From an uncultured Halioglobus sp. (GTDB lineage: Bacteria > Pseudomonadota > Gammaproteobacteria > Pseudomonadales > Halieaceae), in the NCBI GenBank assembly GCA_905480565.1, contig CAJQQW010000141.1, positions 1 through 6,997 of the forward strand: DNA of 6,997 nucleotides, read 5' to 3'. The translations under genes and the position numbers were made by a program. Each line of letters starts with the position of its first letter. Position 1 is the stretch's first letter. The notes under the pieces were generated by a model. That model did not search any database, was not told the origin of the DNA, and saw only the letters and a list, made by a program, of their open reading frames with translations. This document shows positions 1 to 6,997 of this stretch, one piece after another.

Positions 1-453
1 CGAGCAGGGGCCAATAAAATTTAGGCCAGCCTTCTCCATTGCGGCAACCATAGTTTCGTCTTCTGCCATGAAACCATAGCCAGCGAATATCGCGTTATAG
101 TCATTATCTCTTGCGATATTAATGATCTGCTCGATGCGTTCGGTTCGCTCTTCCTTGTTTGCTCCGCTATAATCCGGCACGCGATGTACACGGTCTGGAT
201 TGGTCAGCGATCGCAGCTCTGGCGCCAGTGCATTGCGGTAAACAATTGAGTCCTTTTCCGAAAGCAATATACCAAAGTGCTCAATGCCCATCTCAGCAAA
301 GGCATCCATGGCCTCTTTACGGATAGGCCCCCTGCAAATGATCAATGGTCGAATTCCGCCACAATCAAATTGCCGGACCCAAGACGAAGTCGATCGGCCC
401 AAGCGGCGATCGCTATGCACGAGCGGATTGTTTAAATAAAATTCGTTAGACAA
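1..453 (-). CDS. Divergent biotin carboxylase-like subunit of an acyl-CoA carboxylase (N-terminal 151 residues, cut by window edge)
   Basis: The frame is open from a TTG codon at 453 to the left edge, so the gene is partial. By family, biotin carboxylases use ATP and bicarbonate to carboxylate biotin on a carrier domain, which then feeds a carboxyltransferase. The visible part is the N-terminal Rossmann-like domain: IRPLIICRG sits where typical members have a KILIANRGEIA-like strand, and FAGYGFMAEDETMV followed by AGLKFIGP matches the family's PGYGFLSEN...AGLxFIGP signature. The match is divergent: the GEIA motif reads GPIRKE, the usual HPGYG is FAGYG, and about 35 extra residues precede the first strand. 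The ATP-grasp and any biotinyl domain lie outside the window. No ATG fits the frame near the 5' end; TTG is chosen because AGAGGA precedes it by 7 bases. The gene follows the carboxyltransferase by 35 bases on the same strand, so the two are probably cotranscribed. Family is fairly sure; substrate is unknown. Confidence 0.75.
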   Translation of the reverse strand, partial: MSNEFYLNNPLVHSDRRLGRSTSSWVRQFDCGGIRPLIICRGPIRKEAMDAFAEMGIEHFGILLSEKDSIVYRNALAPELRSLTNPDRVHRVPDYSGANKEERTERIEQIINIARDNDYNAIFAGYGFMAEDETMVAAMEKAGLNFIGPCS

Positions 454-460
454 GACATTT

Positions 461-466
461 TCCTCT
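461..466 (-). promoter_or_regulatory. Ribosome binding site supporting a TTG start
   Basis: AGAGGA on the minus strand lies 7 bases upstream of the TTG at 451-453. An ATG just upstream, inside the spacer, is in another frame and meets a stop (TAA) after eight codons, so the TTG is the best initiation codon for the biotin carboxylase-like gene. Confidence 0.55.
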
Positions 467-488
467 GTTGCGGTGCCGCAATAATCGA

Positions 489-2222
489 CTAGTGGAATTC
501 GCGCTGCACTGCCTGCAGCGGTTCCGCTTTATAACGGCGTAGATAAAACGCCATGTTCTCCGCCAACACTCGCCGCAAATCTGAGGGCATAACTATTTGG
601 GAAATAGATCCCAGACTGAGCGCCTCGTTAGGGTTCATCAGTTCCTGTTCATAGCGCTGCACTAATAACGCTTCTTCTGACTTCACCCAGTCATCAATGA
701 GTTGCTGCGCTGCCTCGGTCGCTTGATTTTGTGATAGGCCTGCGGAGAGCTGGGCCTGAGTCTCCACCTCGACTCTCTCTTTCACGGAACCGCGAATCTT
801 GCGCAACTCATCCTTGTATACGTACTCCACTCCCGCCGGACCCATGACCGCCACACGGGTTGTGGGCAGCGCCACCACGAGGTCAGCGCCCGTGGGGACA
901 CTGTTAAAAGATGCGTATGCGCCGCCAAACGCGTTGCGCACGAGAACCAGGAATCGAGGAGTTCGCAAGTCAACGATGGCGTCCAACATGGCCCTGCCTG
1001 CCTGCACGATTCCGCCAGCCTCTTGGTCTTTGCCCGGGAGGAAACCGGTGGTGTCTTCCAAAAAAATCATAGGAATGTTGTAAAGATTGCAAAAGCGTAT
1101 GAAGCGGGCATTTTTGTATGAGGCATCGATATCGATCTGACCAGAGGCCACAGCGGAGTTGTTCGCTACGAACCCGATCACATTGCCGCCCATTCGCCCA
1201 AGAGCACAAACGGTGTTGCGGGCGCGATCAGGCTGCACCTCAAGAAAATCACCATGGTCGCACAACTGCTGTATGAGGATCGTAATGTCGATGGGCGTAT
1301 TAAAACCCGTCGGCGAGTTAAACGCTTTCTTGAGCAATATATCGATGTCCCAGGTCTTGCGATCAAAAGGGTCAGAACTGGCTTGAGGAGGCGACATCTC
1401 GCCATTGTAGCTAGGCAGGTAATTCAACAATTCGCGCACCTTGCGCAGGGCGGCGACTTCGTCCTTTACGACAAAGTCAGTGACACCACTCTGGCTGTGG
1501 ACGCCAGGCCCGCCCAACTCTTCAGGCGTGACATCCTCTCCCAGCACTGACTTGACCACGCCTGGGCCTGTAAGACCAAAAAACGTATCTTTAGGCTGGA
1601 TCAGGAAACTACCCTGCCTCGGCAGGTAAGAACCGCCCCCCGCATTAAATCCAAACATACACATGATGCTTGGCACGATGCCGCTGATCTTGCGCAGCGC
1701 GGCAAACGCCTCGGCGTAGCCGTCAAGCCCACCGATACCGGCTGGAATATAGGCGCCCGCACTGTCATTAAGGCCCACAACGGGAATACGCTGCTTGGCG
1801 GCGAGCTCAAACAAGCGTGCCAATTTAGCGCCATTAGTGGCGTCCATGGAGCCAGCGCGAACCGTGAAATCGTGACCGTAAAGGGCGACGTCCCGACCGT
1901 TGACCTTGATGATTGCTGTTACCAACGAGGCACCATCCAGATTCGGACCCCAGTTTTGGTAAAGCACTGTCGGCGGCTCATCGCTCAGATAGCGAATGCG
2001 CTCCCACACGGTCATGCGGCCTTTCTGGTGCTGACGCTGGACGTTCTTGGTGCCTGCGGTGACGTGGGGGCGCTGTTGCAGCTCCCAGCCCGCCTTCATG
2101 GACTCCTCATAGGGCCCCGGTTCCGATGCAATTTGCCCCGGCACCCGGAACTCTTTCTCATTTTCTCGAGCGAAGGGATTGTGCAGTGTCGCTGCGAGGT
2201 CGGTGCTGCTTTTTTTTGTCAT
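489..2222 (-). CDS. Acyl-CoA carboxylase carboxyltransferase subunit (PccB/AccD-like, crotonase fold)
   Basis: This is a 577-residue carboxyltransferase that by family moves the carboxyl group from carboxybiotin to an acyl-CoA (or the reverse) in the cytoplasm. It has both halves of the fold. The N half has NDSAGAYI (about 152-159), an oxyanion-type loop GFNAGGGSY (about 191-199) and [20 protein letters not shown] (about 219-238). The C half has [15 protein letters not shown] (about 364-378), [12 protein letters not shown] (about 390-401), a second glycine loop RNAFGGAY (about 429-436) and AVMGPAG (about 458-464). It is longer than PccB (roughly 510 residues), with a longer N-terminus and an inserted stretch before the final NPNEA...MPSDLRR block. 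No biotinyl lysine motif (AMKM/AMKT) is seen, so the carrier must be elsewhere. Start: the ATG at 2222 has AGGA only 3 bases upstream; an in-frame ATG at 2306 adds 28 residues of unremarkable sequence and has no visible ribosome site. Propionyl-, methylcrotonyl- or geranyl-CoA cannot be told apart by eye. Confidence 0.88.
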   Translation of the reverse strand: MTKKSSTDLAATLHNPFARENEKEFRVPGQIASEPGPYEESMKAGWELQQRPHVTAGTKNVQRQHQKGRMTVWERIRYLSDEPPTVLYQNWGPNLDGASLVTAIIKVNGRDVALYGHDFTVRAGSMDATNGAKLARLFELAAKQRIPVVGLNDSAGAYIPAGIGGLDGYAEAFAALRKISGIVPSIMCMFGFNAGGGSYLPRQGSFLIQPKDTFFGLTGPGVVKSVLGEDVTPEELGGPGVHSQSGVTDFVVKDEVAALRKVRELLNYLPSYNGEMSPPQASSDPFDRKTWDIDILLKKAFNSPTGFNTPIDITILIQQLCDHGDFLEVQPDRARNTVCALGRMGGNVIGFVANNSAVASGQIDIDASYKNARFIRFCNLYNIPMIFLEDTTGFLPGKDQEAGGIVQAGRAMLDAIVDLRTPRFLVLVRNAFGGAYASFNSVPTGADLVVALPTTRVAVMGPAGVEYVYKDELRKIRGSVKERVEVETQAQLSAGLSQNQATEAAQQLIDDWVKSEEALLVQRYEQELMNPNEALSLGSISQIVMPSDLRRVLAENMAFYLRRYKAEPLQAVQREFH

Positions 2223-2351
2223 AATTCCTATGATCCAAACATTACCCAAGGTGCTTATTGGAGGGCCTGCGCCATTACCCGGGAAAGCGCCCCGGTTGCA
2301 AGTCATGGCGAGCAGGCTTAGGATGCGAATCTACAAGAAATTCGGGGTGTT

Positions 2352-2380
2352 ACAGTAATTTGCCGGGCCTTTAAAGTCAA
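2352..2380 (-). promoter_or_regulatory. Candidate sigma-70 promoter of the carboxylase operon
   Basis: On the minus strand TTGACT (2375-2380) matches the -35 consensus at five of six positions and is followed, after 17 bases, by TACTGT (2352-2357), a weak -10 within TTACTGTAA. Transcription would begin near 2345, leaving about 120 bases of leader before the ATG at 2222 and about 40 before the alternative ATG at 2306. The flanking 2223-2498 region holds no gene that can be supported, and no convincing plus-strand promoter for pabB was found. Confidence 0.35.
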
Positions 2381-2498
2381 TTGAGACAGCCTTGCATTTT
2401 CTGTTCTTTTCAACGCAGATGCTTGTTATTTCACCGCAGATCAGCGATTTATACCGCCGCACCCGGGCTTGCGCCTACAAGGACTACCAGACAGCGCG

Positions 2499-3935
2499 AT
2501 GAGCAAATCCGCCCACCTTGAAGAAATTCCCTACTACGCCGACAGTTGCGAGTTGTTTGAGCGTATTCGCGACCTGCCAAGGGCGGTCTTTCTCGACAGC
2601 AGTTTCCCTCATGCGGCCTCCGGCCGCTACGATCTATTGGCGGCGAACCCCTCTGCCACAAACCTGCCACAGCTTGACGCAGGTGCAGGCGAAGCGGCCT
2701 GTCGCGCGTGGTTTAACGAGCTGGCCCGTTTTCATCAGACACACTATCGCGGCATACAACCGGTCTCACCGGACATTCCCTTCTGCGGAGGCATACTGGG
2801 ATATCTCGGTTACGGGCTTGGCGAAACGCTGCACGATATCAACTCCAGCCACGCGCCCTCCGAAAACGCCAGCGCCCAACTGTGTACTTATGACTGGGGC
2901 ATTGTTCAGGATCACCTGCTGCAACGCTCTGTACTTGTTTGCTTGCCGCAGGTTAGCGCTGCAGAACGAGCCGACCTGTTGTCGAGGTTACGGAGTGCTG
3001 CCACACGACAGGAAAGCGATCTTGTCATTACAGCGCCCTTCGCATCCAACGTTACGGCGGATCAGTACCGCGAGGCCTTTGAGCATGTGCAGGCCTACAT
3101 CCACGCCGGAGACTGCTACCAAGTAAACCTGAGTCAATGTTATAGCAGCAGCTATCGGGGTGATCCGTGGGCAGCTTACCGCACTCTCCGCCGGGTCGCG
3201 GCTGCTCCTTTTTCGGCCTACCTGACGCTGCCCGACAACCAGGTCCTGACCTGTTTATCACCGGAGCGCTTTCTTTCTCTGCACGGTCAGAGGGTAGAGA
3301 CATCTCCCATAAAAGGCACTCGCCCACGGTATGCGGATCGAGAATTAGACGAGCTCGCTCGTCGGGAATTAGGCACCAGCGCCAAAGACAGGGCCGAAAA
3401 TCTGATGATCGTCGATCTGCTACGCAACGATCTAGGGCGCAGCTGCGTAACCGGGAGCATCCATGTCGACCGATTGTTTGAGTTGCAGAGTTACCCAACC
3501 GTGCATCACCTGGTCAGCACCATTGGTGGCGACTTACAGCCTGACCGAGGCCCCTGGGAACTGCTGCGAGACAGCTTCCCCGGCGGATCTATTACTGGCG
3601 CACCGAAACGACGCGCGATGGAGATCATCGCGGAGCTTGAGCCTCATTCCCGCGAGGCCTATTGTGGCTCCGTGCTCTACATCAGTGCAGACGGGCGCAT
3701 GGACAGCAATATCGCCATTCGCAGCCTGTTATGGTCAGGCCGGGCCGTCCACTGCTGGGGCGGTGGAGGCATCGTGGCGGATTCAGCATGGCAGCAGGAA
3801 TACCAAGAGTCCTGGGACAAGGTCGGCAAATTACTCGGCGCGCTCGAACAAAACCACAGACGTCGGGAGCGCGTTTCAGGGATCAAGCCGACGGTCACTG
3901 GCCTCCAGGAAAGCCCCCTTGAGCGCCTCCAGTGA
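2499..3935 (+). CDS. pabB: Aminodeoxychorismate synthase component I (PabB)
   Basis: PabB converts chorismate plus ammonia, supplied by the glutaminase PabA, to 4-amino-4-deoxychorismate, the precursor of p-aminobenzoate and folate. The 478-residue protein follows E. coli PabB from end to end: an N-terminal domain with YDWG (131-134), then the chorismate-binding domain with GDCYQVNLSQ (204-213), LSPERF (253-258), PIKGT (270-274), SAKDRAENLMIVDLLRND (294-311), FPGGSITGAPK (360-370) and GGGIVADS (422-429). PIKGT, with its reactive lysine, distinguishes PabB from TrpE/anthranilate synthase, which has PxAGT. The ATG at 2499 is preferred; an in-frame TTG at 2469 would add 10 residues with no ribosome site, and the nearest AAGGA lies an unusual 15 bases before the ATG. 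The last 25 or so residues extend beyond the E. coli C-terminus (453 residues) and overlap the convergent thrH gene. In Pseudomonas, thrH and pabB are also neighbours. Confidence 0.95.
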   Translation: MSKSAHLEEIPYYADSCELFERIRDLPRAVFLDSSFPHAASGRYDLLAANPSATNLPQLDAGAGEAACRAWFNELARFHQTHYRGIQPVSPDIPFCGGILGYLGYGLGETLHDINSSHAPSENASAQLCTYDWGIVQDHLLQRSVLVCLPQVSAAERADLLSRLRSAATRQESDLVITAPFASNVTADQYREAFEHVQAYIHAGDCYQVNLSQCYSSSYRGDPWAAYRTLRRVAAAPFSAYLTLPDNQVLTCLSPERFLSLHGQRVETSPIKGTRPRYADRELDELARRELGTSAKDRAENLMIVDLLRNDLGRSCVTGSIHVDRLFELQSYPTVHHLVSTIGGDLQPDRGPWELLRDSFPGGSITGAPKRRAMEIIAELEPHSREAYCGSVLYISADGRMDSNIAIRSLLWSGRAVHCWGGGGIVADSAWQQEYQESWDKVGKLLGALEQNHRRRERVSGIKPTVTGLQESPLERLQ

Positions 3936-4493
3936 ATCCACTGACTGAAACTGGGGAAACTCTTCGATCACATTTTGCGGAGCGTGTATCAGAAAGCCAA
4001 CGTCCGCCTCGCTGAGCATGGTTGTATCGTTATAGGAGTCGCCCGCCGCCAGCACACGGTAATTCAAACTATGCAGCGCCTTCACCGAGGCGCGTTTAGG
4101 ATCCTCCTGACGCAGTTTGTAATCTACAACCCTCCCCTCCTCATCGGTAACAAGGCGATGGCAGAAAAGCGTTGGCCAGTGCAACTGACGCATCAGCGGC
4201 TGCGAAAATTCATAAAATGTATCTGACAAAATGATCACCTGAAAACGCTCACGCAACCAATCGATAAAATCAATAGCCCCAGGTAGCGGCTGCAATGTCC
4301 CAATCACGTCCTGTATATCGTCGATCTTCAAGCCGTGCCGATCGAGCAGAGCCAGCCGCTGTTTCATAAGCACATTGTAGTCAGGAATATCGCGGGTGGT
4401 AGCTTTTAGTTCCTCGATACCAGTGCGCTCTGCGAACGCTATCCAGACCTCGGGTACAAGCACTCCTTCAAGGTCCAGGCAAGCCAATTCCAC
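3876..4493 (-). CDS. thrH: Bifunctional phosphoserine phosphatase / homoserine phosphotransferase (ThrH)
   Basis: ThrH is a HAD-superfamily enzyme described in Pseudomonas aeruginosa: it hydrolyses phosphoserine to serine and can transfer the phosphate to homoserine, bypassing ThrB. The protein is 205 residues, the length I recall for the Pseudomonas enzyme, and is nearly collinear with it. Motif I is DLEGVLVPE (7-15), with nucleophile Asp7 and the ThrH-typical Glu9 in place of the usual second Asp. Motif II is LSDTFYEF (89-96, Ser90). The conserved lysine is in DPKR (131-134), and motifs III/IV are GDSYNDTTML (151-160). Translation starts at GTG, supported by GGGAGA 7 bases upstream. It lies 116 bases downstream of cysB on the same strand, and its 3' end overlaps pabB, transcribed toward it, by 60 bases. 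The product serine feeds O-acetylserine and cysteine synthesis, consistent with the adjacent cysB. Confidence 0.95.
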   Translation of the reverse strand: MELACLDLEGVLVPEVWIAFAERTGIEELKATTRDIPDYNVLMKQRLALLDRHGLKIDDIQDVIGTLQPLPGAIDFIDWLRERFQVIILSDTFYEFSQPLMRQLHWPTLFCHRLVTDEEGRVVDYKLRQEDPKRASVKALHSLNYRVLAAGDSYNDTTMLSEADVGFLIHAPQNVIEEFPQFQSVDSLEALKGAFLEASDRRLDP

Positions 4494-4500
4494 GATGTAT

Positions 4501-4506
4501 TCTCCC
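4501..4506 (-). promoter_or_regulatory. Ribosome binding site supporting the GTG start of thrH
   Basis: GGGAGA on the minus strand sits 7 bases upstream of the GTG at 4491-4493. No in-frame ATG lies close by, and the first residues after the GTG (ELACLDLEGV) line up with the N-terminus of Pseudomonas ThrH, so the GTG is taken as the true start. Confidence 0.6.
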
Positions 4507-4609
4507 AGTGCACAAGTAAGATAAGACAGCGCGCCAATTCAACCATTGTGGCCCGCCATACACAAGCCCTTGACGACCGAGACCAACCGTCATCAGCGCA
4601 ACGTCAGGA

Positions 4610-5671
<1,062 letters not shown>

Positions 5672-5698
5672 TCAAAAGTAATAAAGGAGCAGGGTGAT

Positions 5699-6598
5699 TC
5701 AGCGGTTTGCAACGCCGTGGGGTACGTGTCCGGTTGCCACATGGGGACTCGCCAGGTCGCAGTGAGTCTGCTGGTCGTCGAAGAATACGTCTGCCTGATA
5801 CGCCCTTAGAAACTCGGTCTTGTTGAGCCCACCCAAAAAGATGGACTCGTCGATACGAATATTCCAGGCACGCAGAGTACGAATCACCCGTTCATGCGCG
5901 GGTGCTGAGCGGGCCGTAACCAGAGCGGTTCGAATCGGAGCCTCCGTCGGAGGAAAAGCCTGCTGCAGCCGATGCAAAGCCGCAAGAAAAGGCTTGAAAG
6001 GACCCCCTCTCAATGGCTCTCTGGCAGCCGCCTGCTCGCTCGCGGTGAAGGCCTCGAGGCCATCACGCTTGTAGATCTGCTCTGCCTCGTCGGAGAAAAC
6101 GACTGCATCACCGTCGAAGGCGAAACGCAATAAATCACTCTCTGAGGCACCTGCACCTCGAGATACAAGCCTCGCTGCCGCCACGCCATTTTCCAGTGCA
6201 CGGCGCACATCCTGCGCCTCATTCGACAGGAATAATTTGCACCCAAAGGCATTAATATAACGCCAGGGACTTTCTCCGCCACAAAACGCGGCACGTGTAA
6301 TATCCAGCTCATAATGTTGAATGGAGTTGAAAATGCGCAGTCCTGTATCCGCGCTATTCCGTGACAGCAATACCACCTCTACCTGGCAGGAAGGATCGAG
6401 CGCGTCGTTGAGGCGGAGCAGCTTTTGCACTAACGGAAACCCTTCTCCGGGCGTCAGCGGCTCCTCTTCCCGCGCCACCTGATACTCGGAATAGGCTTGT
6501 AGACCATCCTCCTCAAAAACATGGTGACTGTCGTCAAGATTAAACAGGGCGCGAGAGGAAACCGCTACCACCAGTTTATCATTTATTTCACTCGGCAT
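5699..6598 (-). CDS. 5'-nucleotidase, cytosolic 5'-nucleotidase I (NT5C1A-like) family
   Basis: By family this enzyme dephosphorylates nucleoside 5'-monophosphates (AMP in the animal members) in the cytoplasm. The 299-residue protein matches the 5'-nucleotidase family PF06189 throughout. It opens with KLVVAVSSRALFNLDDS (8-24). Its core motif FDGDAVVFSDEAE (161-173), with Asp162 as likely nucleophile and Asp164 as acid/base, is almost the same as FDGDAVLFSDESE of human NT5C1A. LVTARSAP (227-234, Thr228) is motif II, GGLNK (256-260) carries the motif III lysine, and VFFDDQ (271-276) holds the metal-binding acidic residues. No signal peptide or membrane segment is present. The ATG at 6598 has only a weak ribosome site, but an in-frame TGA seven codons further upstream excludes a longer start. 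It lies 53 bases after the gene to its right, so cotranscription is possible. Its physiological substrate in bacteria is uncertain. Confidence 0.88.
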   Translation of the reverse strand: MPSEINDKLVVAVSSRALFNLDDSHHVFEEDGLQAYSEYQVAREEEPLTPGEGFPLVQKLLRLNDALDPSCQVEVVLLSRNSADTGLRIFNSIQHYELDITRAAFCGGESPWRYINAFGCKLFLSNEAQDVRRALENGVAAARLVSRGAGASESDLLRFAFDGDAVVFSDEAEQIYKRDGLEAFTASEQAAAREPLRGGPFKPFLAALHRLQQAFPPTEAPIRTALVTARSAPAHERVIRTLRAWNIRIDESIFLGGLNKTEFLRAYQADVFFDDQQTHCDLASPHVATGHVPHGVANR

Positions 6599-6651
6599 AG
6601 GCTCAGGATACCGACTTGTTCAGCCAACCGCCAGCAAACCTCCCGGGCAGG

Positions 6652-6997
6652 TTAACTGACCTTCAGCATCCCTCGCTCCTCCAGTTGTAGCAGCAATAGC
6701 TGTTGCAGTATGAATTCGCGGGTTGTATCGGGGTGATCGAGTTTAACCCGCTCGAGGAAGGGTTTTGCCGCCTCCGCATCCGCCCGATGCAAAAGCGCCC
6801 GAAATGTATTGGCGATAAAATGGGCCGGGTCTTGGCTGAGCGACTTGATCGCTTTTAAACTGGCCGCCAAAGCGAGCTCCTGCTCACTAAGGTCTGTGCC
6901 AAACGGGTAATCAGGCAGCATCCCGGCCTTGCGGTACGGCGCCATAACAGCGGCCAGATGCTCTGGCGTATTCCTCTTGGCCGATTCTGGCAACGCA
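6652..6997 (-). CDS. C-terminal fragment of an unidentified protein, possibly acetyl-CoA hydrolase/transferase-like
   Basis: The frame is open from the right edge to a TAA at 6652-6654, giving about 114 residues of a protein that most likely begins outside the window. A TTG at 6993 lies at the very edge and has no visible support as a start. The sequence is soluble and largely helical in character, with no transmembrane segment or catalytic motif. The stretch RNTPEHLAAVMAPYRKAGMLPDYPFGTDL reads, in outline, like the C-terminal tail of the long gammaproteobacterial proteins annotated as acetyl-CoA hydrolase/transferase, but this comes from memory of a poorly characterised family and is only a suggestion. 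It ends with a leucine-rich helix (REFILQQLLLLQLEERG). The downstream neighbour, 53 bases away on the same strand, is the 5'-nucleotidase. Coding status is fairly certain; function is not. Confidence 0.6.
   Translation of the reverse strand, partial: ALPESAKRNTPEHLAAVMAPYRKAGMLPDYPFGTDLSEQELALAASLKAIKSLSQDPAHFIANTFRALLHRADAEAAKPFLERVKLDHPDTTREFILQQLLLLQLEERGMLKVS

Noticed and set aside
1872..2321. Plus-strand reading frame of 149 residues opposite the carboxyltransferase
   Set aside because: It is an antisense shadow of a gene with clear family motifs; the translated product shows no recognisable domain.
2469..2498. Longer pabB product starting at TTG 2469
   Set aside because: No ribosome site precedes the TTG, and the extra 10 residues do not match the PabB N-terminus; the ATG at 2499 is simpler.
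3052..3498. Minus-strand reading frame of 148 residues inside pabB
   Set aside because: It is antisense to strongly conserved PabB motifs and rich in Arg/Cys/Pro in the way of GC-biased shadow frames.
4571..4592. Inverted repeat TGACG...CGTCA downstream of cysB, considered as a terminator
   Set aside because: The stem is only five pairs with a 12-base loop and no T-tract on the minus strand; too weak to call.
6637..6653. Inverted repeat AACCT...AGGTT around the stop codon of the rightmost gene, considered as a terminator
   Set aside because: There is a five-pair stem and no following T run; it may be chance, and it leaves possible read-through into the 5'-nucleotidase gene.

Overview
The window looks like a chromosomal housekeeping segment from a gammaproteobacterium, probably a marine lineage near Cellvibrionales/Halieaceae or another Pseudomonas-like group. 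The assignment rests on three genes, cysB, thrH and pabB, which closely match Pseudomonas and enteric proteins in length and motifs, on the remembered clustering of these genes in Pseudomonas aeruginosa, and on a GC content that appears to be in the mid-50s by eye. The genus is inference. No tRNA, rRNA, CRISPR array, insertion sequence or phage gene is visible.

Left part (1-2222, minus strand): a two-gene acyl-CoA carboxylase operon. The upstream gene is a complete carboxyltransferase of about 577 residues. After 35 bases comes a divergent biotin-carboxylase-like protein that starts at TTG and runs off the left edge. The substrate cannot be told from sequence. The region 2223-2498 separates this operon from the divergent pabB and carries a plausible minus-strand promoter.

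Middle (2499-5584): pabB (aminodeoxychorismate synthase component I, folate pathway) is on the plus strand and converges on thrH (phosphoserine phosphatase/homoserine phosphotransferase), with the two reading frames overlapping by 60 bases. Upstream of thrH on the same strand lies cysB, the LysR-type regulator of cysteine biosynthesis, with all five ligand-pocket residues known from Klebsiella CysB preserved. Serine made by phosphoserine phosphatase is the precursor of O-acetylserine, the source of the CysB inducer N-acetylserine, so cysB and thrH are metabolically linked.

Right part (5699-6997, minus strand): a bacterial homologue of the cytosolic 5'-nucleotidase I family (NT5C1A-like), preceded by the C-terminal end of a larger protein that runs off the right edge and may be a CoA-hydrolase/transferase-like enzyme.

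No clearly novel defence or mobile system is present. The least ordinary items are the atypical carboxylase pair, the overlapping pabB and thrH 3' ends, and the absence of cysH from an otherwise familiar cluster.
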